The notes below the pieces were generated by a model that saw only the letters and a program-made list of their open reading frames with translations, had not been told where the DNA came from and ran no database searches. Positions 17,378-27,508 of a DNA stretch of 64,000 nt are shown here, piece by piece. The position numbers and the translations under genes are program-made. Source of the stretch: Paraflavitalea devenefica (GTDB lineage: Bacteria > Bacteroidota > Bacteroidia > Chitinophagales > Chitinophagaceae); the NCBI RefSeq assembly GCF_011759375.1, contig NZ_JAARML010000002.1:992001-1056000 (forward strand). Direction: 5' to 3'. How positions within the stretch are numbered: the stretch's first letter is position 1; every line of letters begins with the position of its first letter.

Positions 17378-20209
17378 TCACCCAGACACAGAAGGGCGAA
17401 CCATTGTCTTCGGGTTTAAGGTCACCAGGTATTTGGGAACAATCTGTATAATGGAATATGGCTGGCCACTTATTATAATCACTTGCTCAACTGTCTTACC
17501 CATCAGTGCCTTTCCAATTGGCGATTTTTCTTGATGAGAAATTCCCGTAGTTGGTGTGTTTTCAATGATGACCTGCACAATATTGCCATTTGCAGATTGA
17601 AGTTGTACAAAACAATTATTTGCTATAATAGATTTTGGTTGGAACTCCCGGTATCCTTGGTTGTGAAGTGCGCGAACGTAATCGATGTAGGCTTCGCCAG
17701 CTAACTGGTCATCGGGATGCTGGTGCCGAAATTCATAGGCTAATTCCAATGCCAGATCGATTGCTGCATGCCCCGCCCACAGTTGCGCATTTTGGATTAA
17801 CATTATTTTGTCCGCGCCGTCAAAGTCGGAAGGGAGGGATCCTAGAAAGAGGGTCGCATTTTGCCTGTCATTCCTTCTCAACAGGCCGGCAAGTAGTTTA
17901 GTTTGCAGGTGCCTATCATTAGGGAAGAATTTTAGGGTGTGGACTGCAATTTTTTCAGCAGCATCGAAATCTCCCAATTGTTCATGTTTATGTACCAGCA
18001 CCTGGGCAGCGACTACTTCAGGACTGGATTCGCTATAGAATTTTTCAGCAAGTTGGAATGCAGGCTCATATTGGTGGGTCTCCATCAGTGCCATAAGTAA
18101 CCAACTGCTGTAAACACTAGGTACCATTTTGACCTCCTCAATGTTTAGCAATCCGACCACAGATTCAAAATCACCCAATTTCATAGCTAAATGCGCGAAC
18201 ATAAACCGAAATACTGGTTGGTGGTCTGGCGTTAAATGTGAGATAGCTTCCTCCAAGCTGCTCTGGGCGGATGGGACATCGTCTAATATGCAGTAAATGT
18301 CCGCAACCTGGAAATGACCGAATGCATCGGCAGGTTGTGTAACTGCAAAATTGCGGGCGAGTTCCAGCGCAGCTTTCGGATCTCCCTTTCCCAGTAATAC
18401 CTGGACCTTGAAGTAATTAATTTTTCCCTCAGCTTCCGGATCAGCAAATTCACGGGGACGATCAATAATTTCCAGAATCTCATTATAACGATGAAGTCGG
18501 AAAAGTTCTGATAACTCCAGGAAATACAATTCATCGCTTTCATCGGCTGAAAGCTGGATATTCTTACGTATGGTTGCGATTAGTTCCAAATTATCCCTAT
18601 CCGTTTCATATCGAAGCAGTGCAAGATGGCGGTAGGTAAAATATTCCTGCTTTACCTCCAGTGATAGTCGGAAATCATGTTCTGCGCCTTCAAGATCCGC
18701 CATAAGTTTTCGGGCGACACCTCTATTGGTCAATACATGCCATTTAGTAGTACGCAAGTCATTACCGCTATAATATGCCCATGCCTCTGAAAACCAGGTC
18801 ACTGCCTTCGCTGCATCTCCTTTCATTTGGCTATCAACGATTTTACCCATTTTAATGCTTTCGGATAATAATCGTGACGTGATAATAATCGCCTTGAGCT
18901 CGGTCGCTTCATAATATGAAAGTGAACCCGGCGTAAATGATGCCGTGACCCGCTCCAGTAGGGTAAGCGCCTCGACCTTATAACCAGCCGGGTGAGCATT
19001 TAAGTAGGTAACCGCCGCCAGCGCGACCATTGGGTTCTTGAGTAGATCCTCATGGGTAATTGCTTCTAAGTCGTTGATAGATGCATCCCCTTGCAGGCAC
19101 CTAATACGGGCTACCGCTGCATGACCTGACAGCGGATCTATCTGCACGGCACGTATCGCCATTTTCTCCGAAGTCTTACAGTCCCCCGTAGAGGCGTAAC
19201 CCATAGCCGCAAGACCGAACGCCTCCGCAGTTTCTGGGCGAAGGTCTGGGAGTTGGATAAAGTAGGGAGCGGCCTCCTCCTCACGACCCAGCTCAAAGTA
19301 AGCAACGCCAATATGGGCCAGAATTATATATCGTTGATCGTCTGAGAGTTGTTCCCATTTGCGAGCCTTGTATTTTTCCAATTGCGTGATCGCTGCCAGG
19401 TTATTCTTTGTATCGATCAATCCAATAATATCTTTAATTTCGCCATCAAAGTCCTCCTGTCGGAGCTTTGTGTTCTCTGCGAGTGTAATCGTGGGTGGGG
19501 GTAAAGGACCTGCCAATTTCCCCTGGACCAAGTCTGAGATTGTTTTGGCCTGATAGGCAATAACCGTGTCCTTCTCCGATAGGGTATTACGTAACTCCTG
19601 ATTTTCGAGTTTCAACTCTTGGGCATGGCCTTCCCTTGCCTGGGAAATTGATTCTGTGATCATACTCAGCGACCCTTTTATGCCCTCCAGGCCTGCTCCG
19701 GCGAAAGTCTTTATATCTGCAATTCCCTGCAAGGTAAGATCCTGCTTTTCTTGTAAACCATCAAACCGCTCCTCCTGGTGTTGTTCCTGAGGTGTAAGGC
19801 TTTCTAATATTTCCTTTTGCAGCAGTTCGCGGAACCTCGATTCAGTGCCATCAATACTTTTACGGTACGGATGAAGTCGTTCATTGAGGTGGATCTGTAC
19901 TCCAAGGGTGGAGCGGACACCGTCTTTGAGTCCCTTTTTTTTGGAGTCATCTTTATATGCTTCCCTGACCTCCTTAAGTAAAAAAAGCCCATGCAGATCA
20001 CCGGGAACCTCTTTTTCAAATTTTTTTAAAGCGTTAAAGTAAAGCACTTCAAAATTTTTTTTCTCCGAATCAAGCCCCATTGATTTCATCCAATGATAAA
20101 AAGGGTAATGGTTCTTCTCCCATCGGTCCCGCAACCATTTACCAACGGTAGTAGCCGGACCAAACAATTTGAGTGCCCAAGTGAGCCATAAAGGTTCAGT
20201 ACCTGTCAT
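17378..20209 (-). CDS. TPR-repeat protein with C-terminal GreA/GreB-like domain
   Basis: 943 residues, cytoplasmic. Residues 1-130 are a charged helical region of unknown family; 135-215 look like coiled coil (ERFDGLQEKQDLTLQ, QELKLENQELRNTLSEKD). Residues 260-860 are a long array of TPR-like helix pairs (AALELARNFAVTQPADAFGHF is one unit). The last 70 residues match the GreA/GreB C-terminal FKBP-like domain: a VQL strand, then GISHQEKSPIGKALMGKTVE and a final IIQIVPKYL. TPR proteins with this domain occur in some predicted bacterial conflict systems, sometimes with a PIN nuclease. No PIN gene is adjacent here. It stands convergent to the nuclease pair. Confidence 0.75.
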   Translation of the reverse strand: MTGTEPLWLTWALKLFGPATTVGKWLRDRWEKNHYPFYHWMKSMGLDSEKKNFEVLYFNALKKFEKEVPGDLHGLFLLKEVREAYKDDSKKKGLKDGVRSTLGVQIHLNERLHPYRKSIDGTESRFRELLQKEILESLTPQEQHQEERFDGLQEKQDLTLQGIADIKTFAGAGLEGIKGSLSMITESISQAREGHAQELKLENQELRNTLSEKDTVIAYQAKTISDLVQGKLAGPLPPPTITLAENTKLRQEDFDGEIKDIIGLIDTKNNLAAITQLEKYKARKWEQLSDDQRYIILAHIGVAYFELGREEEAAPYFIQLPDLRPETAEAFGLAAMGYASTGDCKTSEKMAIRAVQIDPLSGHAAVARIRCLQGDASINDLEAITHEDLLKNPMVALAAVTYLNAHPAGYKVEALTLLERVTASFTPGSLSYYEATELKAIIITSRLLSESIKMGKIVDSQMKGDAAKAVTWFSEAWAYYSGNDLRTTKWHVLTNRGVARKLMADLEGAEHDFRLSLEVKQEYFTYRHLALLRYETDRDNLELIATIRKNIQLSADESDELYFLELSELFRLHRYNEILEIIDRPREFADPEAEGKINYFKVQVLLGKGDPKAALELARNFAVTQPADAFGHFQVADIYCILDDVPSAQSSLEEAISHLTPDHQPVFRFMFAHLAMKLGDFESVVGLLNIEEVKMVPSVYSSWLLMALMETHQYEPAFQLAEKFYSESSPEVVAAQVLVHKHEQLGDFDAAEKIAVHTLKFFPNDRHLQTKLLAGLLRRNDRQNATLFLGSLPSDFDGADKIMLIQNAQLWAGHAAIDLALELAYEFRHQHPDDQLAGEAYIDYVRALHNQGYREFQPKSIIANNCFVQLQSANGNIVQVIIENTPTTGISHQEKSPIGKALMGKTVEQVIIISGQPYSIIQIVPKYLVTLNPKTMVRPSVSG

Positions 20210-20695
20210 AGATAACCACGTTTAGCAGTTTAGAATTACCACACCGGTACTAGCGCCTGGCAGGTAATGGGACCAAAATGTACAAAAATATCCCAAGTAT
20301 TAGCAAGATTTTGCTGGATGCCGGCCGTAAAATTCCCTTGTAAGTTATTGCTGGCTGTACCCAGGTGGATGAATAATGATGAATTCCGCACCAAATTGGG
20401 GAAATGTTGCGGTTTCCAAACTTTTGCTGCTTTCTTTCTGTTCCGACACTAAATTGCCTATATAGTATTAGGTAGCATTTTTCATATCCCGTTTGGCTTA
20501 TTTTCAATTACTGATAGCCCAGCCTCTTCCCATTAGCTTCTACCATGAGGGTTTACACCGATCAGTGAATTTGATTTTTCAAAACGTTATGCTTCGGTGC
20601 CCACCATATATCCCACCTCAAAATCCCACTATCATTTTTTTGATTGGCATGCCGTAGATAACCTCAACTACGGTAAGCCGGAAAAAGAAGGTGTT
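20210..20695. other. Intergenic region between divergent genes
   Basis: About 490 bp between the starts of the TPR-GreAB gene (minus) and the HTH gene (plus). It must hold both promoters, but I see no clear Bacteroidota -33/-7 boxes, no hairpin and no coherent small gene. Confidence 0.4.
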
Positions 20696-21016
20696 ATGGA
20701 CCGGATTATCATTCCTAGTGAAGACGACTTCAAGCGCTGGGTGAAGGAGGCATGTCAGGAAACATTGTCTCAATGGTTGGAGAAGTTGCAGCGTGCAAAC
20801 TCCGGCCCCGAGGGTGCAATGGAACCATTGCTGTCCAGAAAGGACGCCGCCAAGATACTGGGAATTTCCCTGGTTACCCTGCATAGTTGGATGAAAAAGG
20901 GCTTGCCACATCATCGGCACAGGGGAAGGGTGTATTTTGTCCGAAGCGAAGTGTTGCAGTTCCTCAACATTGGATCCCGTGAAAAGATTAATAATGATTC
21001 AAATGGGCATCCATAA
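20696..21016 (+). CDS. Helix-turn-helix (MerR/excisionase-like) DNA-binding protein
   Basis: 106 residues from the ATG at 20696; a longer frame from 20597 adds 33 unlikely residues. The C-terminal half has a winged-helix HTH_17-type domain: LLSRKDAAKILGISLVTLHSWMKKGLPHH, located at about residues 47-75, then a wing RGRVYFVRSEVLQFL. The N-terminal part is an acidic helix (DDFKRWVKEACQETL). Such proteins act as excisionases or small regulators of Bacteroidota mobile elements. Here it is the best candidate directionality factor for the integrase at 11.8 kb, although 7.5 kb separate them. Confidence 0.75.
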   Translation: MDRIIIPSEDDFKRWVKEACQETLSQWLEKLQRANSGPEGAMEPLLSRKDAAKILGISLVTLHSWMKKGLPHHRHRGRVYFVRSEVLQFLNIGSREKINNDSNGHP

Positions 21017-21301
21017 ATGGATTGGTTTTCCTTATGATGCCATTGGCACTCCTTCGTTTCCTGTTGTTTTAAGGAGTCAGCTTGTCAAATGAGCAGACAG
21101 TGGTGATTTATTATATAATATAAAAGGTGGGACATCAGGTCCTCCAATAACAAATGGACAAGCAGCAGCCGAGTAATCTAATTGAAAAGAGAAGGAGGGG
21201 GGAACTGAAATGTTACCTACTAAAATGATTGGTTCATTAAATCGTTTCTTCTCCCAACTTTGATATCTTTATTTCAAGTAGTCACACCTAAAACACATAG
21301 G

Positions 21302-21652
21302 ATGAAAAGGCGGTTTTTGTACGTCCCGATATGGAAAAGATACCTGGACCAAATAAAAAGTACGGTTGAATTGCGCGGAGGGCAAGGATTCACTATTCCT
21401 TCAGGTCGTTTTAAGAAAGCCGGCAAGCGAAAGTATTATGGCTTTAGGCTTGAAATCAAGAATGGTAAAATGGTCAACAATATATCCAACTCTGCCGTAG
21501 CCAGGGATCTGGCCTATCTTTTACTGGATGATCCTACCAATAAAAAGCTGTTGAGCCGAGAACATTTTTTTGTTAGGATGAACGCGTCTTTTTATTGCGA
21601 GGTGTACGATGTGAAATTGCATAAGGGGATTCAGGCAGGTATAATTAACTAA
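21302..21652 (+). CDS. Small hypothetical protein
   Basis: 116 residues from the ATG at 21302, chosen because the sequence becomes coherent there (KRRFLYVPIWKRYLDQIKS). Basic and soluble, with no recognised domain. Contains a beta-like YYGFRLEIKNGKMVNN and an acidic SAVARDLAYLLLDD helix. It stands alone, 285 bp after the HTH gene. Function unknown. Confidence 0.6.
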   Translation: MKRRFLYVPIWKRYLDQIKSTVELRGGQGFTIPSGRFKKAGKRKYYGFRLEIKNGKMVNNISNSAVARDLAYLLLDDPTNKKLLSREHFFVRMNASFYCEVYDVKLHKGIQAGIIN

Positions 21653-21817
21653 GGCTTTCCAGGTTTATCGAAGCCCTGTTGCCTACATTTACCTGCCGGG
21701 TAGGAATGATCAACTGTATGGATCCGGTCAGCTTGGCTTAATACCAACCTGGGTAAATAGGATGCCACTTTCAGGCTCAGCACCACCGACACCCAGTATT
21801 GCCCTGGCGGTATTGCT

Positions 21818-22069
21818 TTAGGTTGCCAGGATGGCCTGGTTAAAGTCTTTTGTCAATGCCCGCACTTCATCTGGGATCCGATCAGGATCGGTGATGACAA
21901 ATTCCTTGCCATTCCATTGCAAGTGGAAACGGGTTTCTGTCCCTTTCTGCTTAAAATAAACCTGGTAAAGCTGTTTGCTTTTAATGTTGATTGGATGGAA
22001 GCTGAACGAGAGGGGGGTGTCGCCTACCTGAAATACTTGCTCGAATCTTTTGATGACCGTTTCTTTCAT
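21818..22069 (-). CDS. Small hypothetical protein
   Basis: 83 residues with a well-formed alpha/beta pattern (KQLYQVYFKQKG and FHLQWNGKEFVITDPDRIPDE), ending in a helix. No family is recognised. Residue composition is that of a real soluble protein, with Lys/Gln-rich surfaces and regularly spaced hydrophobics, and the reverse frame looks poorer. It stands alone between oppositely oriented genes. Confidence 0.55.
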   Translation of the reverse strand: MKETVIKRFEQVFQVGDTPLSFSFHPINIKSKQLYQVYFKQKGTETRFHLQWNGKEFVITDPDRIPDEVRALTKDFNQAILAT

Positions 22070-22483
22070 GGGACAAAGGTAATAAAGCCCGACCAGAGGC
22101 GGGCCTCAAATAGCATAGGTTTGATGATGTAAGCAATCATCCCGTATCGAAGCATGGTTGCAGGACAATGCAGAAATAGCGAACGGCGTAGAAAATAACG
22201 ACGACATGGCAAATTGGTGATGAACCTTGCCCGGAGTATGACATCAATGATTGTCTATTCGATTTCCGCCGGAAAGGTAAACACTTCTAACTCCCTTCTT
22301 TTTTTTAGCTAGTCTGATATACTATTAGCCGTGATCACATTGTGTTTTCCTTACAAAATACACCCTACTCTAAATCCTGGGTAACGGTACCTGGACCTAA
22401 AAACCGTGAAAACCCCTGTTTTTTTACTGGCGAAATTCTTACATTTAGAAAAAGTTAACTTGACCCCTAAACCCTTTACCGTT
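22070..22483. other. Intergenic region upstream of the caspase operon
   Basis: About 410 bp with no coherent gene or strong hairpin. Presumably carries the promoters for the small minus-strand gene and for the three-gene plus-strand operon starting at 22484. No clear boxes seen. Confidence 0.35.
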
Positions 22484-23230
22484 ATGCATAAACTTTTTCT
22501 TCTACTGAGCATCGTTTTCTTGGGGCATCATTTGCTGGCGCAAGACACGTTGAAGAGGCCATCTGGAAATTATGGTGATACATCTCTGGTGAAAATATTG
22601 GGTGTTATTGAAAAGACTACCAGCAGCGGTAAGGTGCTCAGAGAAGTGACTTTTAGCTACGATTTTCAGGGCCAATCTGATGTGTACATAAGTGGGTTAG
22701 GGCGTGTGCCATCGAAAAATAGCTATACCTACTTAACGACAAGTTCCGAGATCAAGTTTTTAAGTAAGGACAAGAGCTATGTTATGGCCAGGTTTGATTT
22801 AAACAACACCGCGGAGCCAATGGGAGCTGAATCCGTTGATCTTCCCAAAGAAACAGACTTCCCGCCACAGTTTAGAAGTGATAGTTATGCACCTGATACG
22901 GCATTTACGGAGGTGTTGCTGACAGTTATCCAAAAATACTTTCCATCCGGATTTTTACCGAGTCAGAGTGGGCCTATCAACAATTGCGTGACGACATATC
23001 GGAATTTGGCCGTACAGGATCCCAGCCTGCGGGGTCAGTTGGCATTGAAAATTTCCCAACCTTATGACGTGAAGTCCCATAAACTCACCTATCGCATACA
23101 GTTTATTGAACGGGACCGGCCACGACTGAGTGATACCTGGCGATATGGTACGAAAGTTTCCAAAGCCACATCGGAGGCTTCCGCATTGTTTATTGAAACT
23201 TTTTTAAAAGAATTGCACAACGCTCAATAG
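22484..23230 (+). CDS. Exported protein of unknown function, first gene of the caspase operon
   Basis: About 248 residues from the ATG at 22484, which begins a clean signal peptide (KLFLLLSIVFLGHHLLAQ). The frame from 22406 adds 26 residues that would bury it. The mature protein is beta-rich (REVTFSYDFQGQSDVYISGL) with two widely spaced Cys and no recognised family. The next gene starts 6 bp after its stop and the WD40-caspase gene follows, so the three are probably one operon acting in the periplasm or cell envelope. Confidence 0.7.
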   Translation: MHKLFLLLSIVFLGHHLLAQDTLKRPSGNYGDTSLVKILGVIEKTTSSGKVLREVTFSYDFQGQSDVYISGLGRVPSKNSYTYLTTSSEIKFLSKDKSYVMARFDLNNTAEPMGAESVDLPKETDFPPQFRSDSYAPDTAFTEVLLTVIQKYFPSGFLPSQSGPINNCVTTYRNLAVQDPSLRGQLALKISQPYDVKSHKLTYRIQFIERDRPRLSDTWRYGTKVSKATSEASALFIETFLKELHNAQ

Positions 23231-23236
23231 GCTAAT

Positions 23237-23674
23237 ATGAAAATCTCCAAACCCCAAAATATCCTGATCGCTATATTCCTGCTTTCCTTTTTGATACAGC
23301 TTATTATCGGACTTTTTGGTTTTTCGAAAACAGTGATCAGCGGCGATGACCTGATCAGTATCTTACTTAAGCTCTTCGCGGTTTATTCCATCCATTTGTC
23401 CATGATTACAGCAGGCATTTTTGGCCAGAAGGCCCAACCGGGTGCCAGAAAACCCTCCAATGCTAGATCAGTATTCCGTTTAGCGGTGATATTATCTCTA
23501 ATTTGGAATATAATTCTTCTGTGGCGATTTTTCGTTTTTTTTACCGCTATTATTAATCCCGCAATGGAAGATAGTGTTGGAGAATTAATCGGTTACGTTG
23601 ATAAAATTGCCACGGCCAGTTCATTTTTAGTCACCGGGATGTTGGCTTATTACTTTACCTCGCAAAGCAAGTAA
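23237..23674 (+). CDS. Small integral membrane protein
   Basis: 145 residues with four hydrophobic segments: about 8-28 (NILIAIFLLSFLIQLIIGLF), 48-66, 82-106 (LAVILSLIWNIILLWRFFVF) and 125-142. No motif of a known transporter. It is sandwiched between two exported-protein genes in the caspase operon (gaps of 6 and 38 bp), so it may anchor or signal for them. Function unknown. Confidence 0.7.
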   Translation: MKISKPQNILIAIFLLSFLIQLIIGLFGFSKTVISGDDLISILLKLFAVYSIHLSMITAGIFGQKAQPGARKPSNARSVFRLAVILSLIWNIILLWRFFVFFTAIINPAMEDSVGELIGYVDKIATASSFLVTGMLAYYFTSQSK

Positions 23675-23712
23675 AGTCCGTTGCGTGGTTGCGGCACATA
23701 AAAGGATTCTAT

Positions 23713-26700
23713 ATGAGGAATGCTATCTTCTGTTTATTGCTCCTGGTTTTAGGACCAGGCCAAACGGTGGCTCAACACCCATCGAAGAAGGTACAGCGGG
23801 ATACTACTTCGGTCCAAGCCCCAGAATTGGTTTTACAAACTGGTCATAAAACCCTGCTTAATTCGATTGTGCTAAGCCGGTCTGGTACAATGATCGCCTC
23901 CGGTGGTGCCGATGGGGTGATCAAGTTATGGGACGCGCAGACCCATACCCTGCTTCGCACCTTTTTTGGCCATTCGGGCTGGGTGAACGGCATGAGTTTT
24001 ATGCAAAATGACGAGCAGTTGCTGTCCTGCGGATGGGACGGAGATATCAAGATATGGGATGTGCAAACAGGAGAAGAAATTGCCGGCCAACAAGGGGTGG
24101 GTGAAATCAGGGCCATGGCCCTCGACTCTGCAGAAAAAAACCTTGTATTAGTGGGCAATGCCTGCCAAGTCTTTAAATTGTCACCGGGAAAACTTACACC
24201 CCACTGGCGATTTGAGACAGGAAGTTTGATGACAGGTGTTTGTTTTATCCCTGGGACTGCTAAGTTTGCTGTTGGCGGTTGGGATAGCAAAGTGCATCTT
24301 TATAACCTGGAAGAAAAACTGGAAGAGCCCAGCAACTATGAGGTAGATAAATGGATTTTTGATGTGAGTATAACCCAGGATGGACAATATCTATGTTCTG
24401 TGGGACATGAGGTGGCTGTATGGAATACACGAACCGGCCAAAAGCTCAAAGTACCCAGGGATGTTGGATTTTGTTGGGCTGCCGCATTCCACCCCAGGTC
24501 ACATCTGTTAGCATTGGCATTTGAATACGACTCTGTGCTGGTTTGGAATTTGGATAGTGGTCAAATAACAATAGTGCCAGCCTCCGAAAAATCCAGTAGT
24601 ATCGTGTTTAACCCGGAATATCCAGCGGTGTTATTTGGTGGAGAGGATGGTACAGTCAATATTTTTGATTTGTTGACCTCCGAAACGGTTCGCCTTACAG
24701 GTGAGGCCCATTTTGCGGCAGGGTTGGGTTTTAGTCCTAATGGACAATGGCTGGCCATTGGCTGGGGGTATCAAAATGGTTACATCGGTGGAGAACAGCG
24801 ACCCAATGTACGATTGTGGAATCTTATTAGTGGACAGCAGGAAGCCCCTTTGCATTCCAGACAGATGGAGGTTAAACTGATCCGGTACAATCAACGCGGG
24901 GATCTGCTTGCTGTTGGCGATGAAATGGAAATTGATATGTGGTCGTTGCCCAGCAGGAATAAGTTTGCCCATATTGACTGTTGGGCTGATGATTTCGGGT
25001 TTTCGGGTGACCAGCATATTTATGCTAAAACCAGTAGGTATGCATTTGAAAAATGGAACTTTTTCAAGGCATTATCTAAGGATAGTTCTCAACAATATTA
25101 TTGGGCAGGGTTTAGTAAAAATGGACAATGGGCCGCACTTTTTAATAGTGATTACCATCTCACTATGAAGAACTTAAAAACCGGTAACGATGTAGTTCGT
25201 GGATTGCGAACTGGTGGCATGGGACCCTTAGCCATCAGTGAAAATGGGCAAATGGTGGCTTATGGGGATGTAGGAAGCACGGTTACTGTACTGGATGTTC
25301 CCACTCATAAAAAAATTCACAGCTTTCCCCTATACGAGAGTCATGAACAATCCGCACCAGCTGAATGCATTACTTTTAGCCGCACCGGTAAGATCCTTGC
25401 CTGCGGTGGAAGTAATCGGGCCACTATCTGGAATGTCAGGACGGGTAGGAAAATAGCCGTGATGCGTGATCATCCAGGAAAGTTGTTGGCATTAGACATA
25501 TCACCTGATGAGAAACTGCTGGTAACCGCTGCTGATGGGGAAAGTGGTATTGTGCGATTATGGGACATGCAAACCGGGAAACTATTGGCTTCGCTGGTGT
25601 CCATCCAGGCTGGTAAAGACTGGCTGGTAATTGCCCCGGATGGGCTCTTTGACGGGACCTGGGAAGCTATTGCTAAAGTTGGCTGGCGAGTGGGACTGAC
25701 CACAAATGTGAACCGTATTGAATCCTTTTACAATGATTATTTTCGACCTGGTTTACTTGCAGATCTGGCAAATGGGCTTCGTCCAAAGGCCACCGTGGAT
25801 ATTGCAACAGTACTACAACTACCAGGATTGCGGGAGATGATGAAAAGTGGCATGGCCAAAGTGGAGCGGGCCAACGGGAAGACCATTTTATATCTCACCC
25901 AACGACCCACTGCCCGTTCACAGGTTTATGTCGATGGTCACTTACTGGATTATTTACCTGAAGAAATGCTGCAGACCGCCGATCATCAATGGCGGTATAA
26001 AGTAGAATTACCAGGTGATGTTCAATTTGAACTGGTACACAAAACCGATCAAACCATTACCAATAAAGATCAAATTCTCCGAAAACATACTACAAGCAAT
26101 TTAGGGGACGCCACGATGCATGTGCAGCTCGTAGGTGTCGATAAATACGATTTAGCCCGTAGTGGATTCAAACCCCTGAAGAATTCCGTGGTCTCAGCTC
26201 AACAAGTTGGTGCGTTTTTTAAAGCACAAGGGGCAGATGGCAATTCGTTGTATAAAAAGATCAACCTATTGCCTCCGCTATATGATTCGTTGGCAACCGT
26301 TCAGGCGATCCGAACCCGCCTGATCGAAATAGCAGACACTGCCCATGCTCAGGACGTGGTAGTGTTGTTTTTTATCGGCCACGGGATTGTACCTGTGGGG
26401 CAGGAAATGTTTTTCTTTGGTTGCTACGACATGAAAGGTCCCAATCCAAAGGATCAGGTCAACACCGGATTTAATACTGCCATGTTGGTGGATGCAATTC
26501 GGGCGATAAAGGCCCGACGCATTGTACTCATCATTGATGCCTGCCAATCCGGCGGGGCGATTGAATCGCTGCGCAAAATCGCGGACCTGAAACGAAGTGC
26601 TGCCCCTGGTGACAGTAACAACCGGACAATTAGCCCTCATATTTCGGTAATTGTTTCTTCTTCGCCTCTTGAGCAGGCCTTGCAGCCCACGGGCGCGACC

Positions 26701-26904
26701 TCGGTGTTAACACAGAGTTTACTGGAGGCATTAAGCGACTCCTCACCCAACAACACTGGTTCAATATGGATCAGTGATATCGTACAGACAATCAGTCTCA
26801 GGATCCCTGCCTTATCAGCCCATGCTGGCCAAACCCATACTCCAATGATTATTTCCAGCGGGGAAGATTTCCCCATCGCCAAACCGGTGTCGCGGCAACG
26901 ATAA
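23713..26904 (+). CDS. Exported WD40-repeat protein with C-terminal caspase-like (C14) peptidase domain
   Basis: 1063 residues from the ATG at 23713; an upstream TTG is less likely. Order: signal peptide (FCLLLLVLGPGQTVAQ); WD40 repeats from about residue 40 to 640, with recurring GGADGVIKLWDAQT-type strands (also DGDIKIWDVQTGEE and SGIVRLWDMQTGKL) likely forming one or two propellers; a linker; and a caspase domain from about 800. The catalytic dyad is visible: His890 in FFIGHGIV and Cys944 in IIDACQSGG. Caspase-WD40 fusions are known in bacteria, mostly as presumed cytoplasmic signalling or death proteins. The signal peptide here places it outside the cytoplasm. Third gene of a three-gene operon. 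Confidence 0.88.
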   Translation: MRNAIFCLLLLVLGPGQTVAQHPSKKVQRDTTSVQAPELVLQTGHKTLLNSIVLSRSGTMIASGGADGVIKLWDAQTHTLLRTFFGHSGWVNGMSFMQNDEQLLSCGWDGDIKIWDVQTGEEIAGQQGVGEIRAMALDSAEKNLVLVGNACQVFKLSPGKLTPHWRFETGSLMTGVCFIPGTAKFAVGGWDSKVHLYNLEEKLEEPSNYEVDKWIFDVSITQDGQYLCSVGHEVAVWNTRTGQKLKVPRDVGFCWAAAFHPRSHLLALAFEYDSVLVWNLDSGQITIVPASEKSSSIVFNPEYPAVLFGGEDGTVNIFDLLTSETVRLTGEAHFAAGLGFSPNGQWLAIGWGYQNGYIGGEQRPNVRLWNLISGQQEAPLHSRQMEVKLIRYNQRGDLLAVGDEMEIDMWSLPSRNKFAHIDCWADDFGFSGDQHIYAKTSRYAFEKWNFFKALSKDSSQQYYWAGFSKNGQWAALFNSDYHLTMKNLKTGNDVVRGLRTGGMGPLAISENGQMVAYGDVGSTVTVLDVPTHKKIHSFPLYESHEQSAPAECITFSRTGKILACGGSNRATIWNVRTGRKIAVMRDHPGKLLALDISPDEKLLVTAADGESGIVRLWDMQTGKLLASLVSIQAGKDWLVIAPDGLFDGTWEAIAKVGWRVGLTTNVNRIESFYNDYFRPGLLADLANGLRPKATVDIATVLQLPGLREMMKSGMAKVERANGKTILYLTQRPTARSQVYVDGHLLDYLPEEMLQTADHQWRYKVELPGDVQFELVHKTDQTITNKDQILRKHTTSNLGDATMHVQLVGVDKYDLARSGFKPLKNSVVSAQQVGAFFKAQGADGNSLYKKINLLPPLYDSLATVQAIRTRLIEIADTAHAQDVVVLFFIGHGIVPVGQEMFFFGCYDMKGPNPKDQVNTGFNTAMLVDAIRAIKARRIVLIIDACQSGGAIESLRKIADLKRSAAPGDSNNRTISPHISVIVSSSPLEQALQPTGATSVLTQSLLEALSDSSPNNTGSIWISDIVQTISLRIPALSAHAGQTHTPMIISSGEDFPIAKPVSRQR

Positions 26905-27136
26905 TATTCTCCGCTTTCCCACCCTACACCATAACGTCTTTAGTTGAATGATGAAACAGCAAAATTTGGATCTTTGGATTACCTATTCTTTACTATATAA
27001 GCCTTTAGGTCAATTCATCTTCGTAGTATTGTAATCATCTGGTTTGCTTGATAGCATTTGTGTTATTACTGGCATTAGAATCCAATAATGATGCCTTCTC
27101 GTATGGGGCTATCTATCCGATTGAATATATTGAACC

Positions 27137-27508
27137 ATGAAGGACAACAGCCTGAAGCTTTCTGAGGTTGATCTGGCAGACCTTGCCCGTGTGCGGCAAA
27201 GGATCGATGATCACCCTGCAGCCAAAAATGATCATTTTGAACTGGCCGAAATTACCTTAATGGGCCCGAATCGTTTATACCTGGCTTTTATTCAATTATA
27301 CAAGGTAAGTATTGCTGAATATCGGGATACAAAAAGAATAGAACTGGCCAAATCTATGTTGGGTGATCAAAACCAGACACTGCCAGCTATTGCCGAAAAA
27401 TGTGGTTATCCCAGTGAGGAATCATTGCGGAACGCCTTTAAAAAAGTGTATGGCCGACCGCTGCAGGTATTCGCCCCTGCCCGAGACGGCAAGTCAAAAA
27501 GAATTTAA
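27137..27508 (+). CDS. Small AraC-type HTH protein
   Basis: 123 residues. The C-terminal half matches an AraC DNA-binding domain with both helix-turn-helix units: RIELAKSMLGDQNQTLPAIA, then CGYPSEESLRNAFKKVYGR, located at about residues 72-113. The N-terminal half is short (ANGxR-like LTLMGPNRLYLAFIQLY) and carries no sensor domain. Such single-domain AraC proteins are common on Bacteroidota mobile elements. Target unknown. It follows the caspase gene by 230 bp. Confidence 0.75.
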   Translation: MKDNSLKLSEVDLADLARVRQRIDDHPAAKNDHFELAEITLMGPNRLYLAFIQLYKVSIAEYRDTKRIELAKSMLGDQNQTLPAIAEKCGYPSEESLRNAFKKVYGRPLQVFAPARDGKSKRI

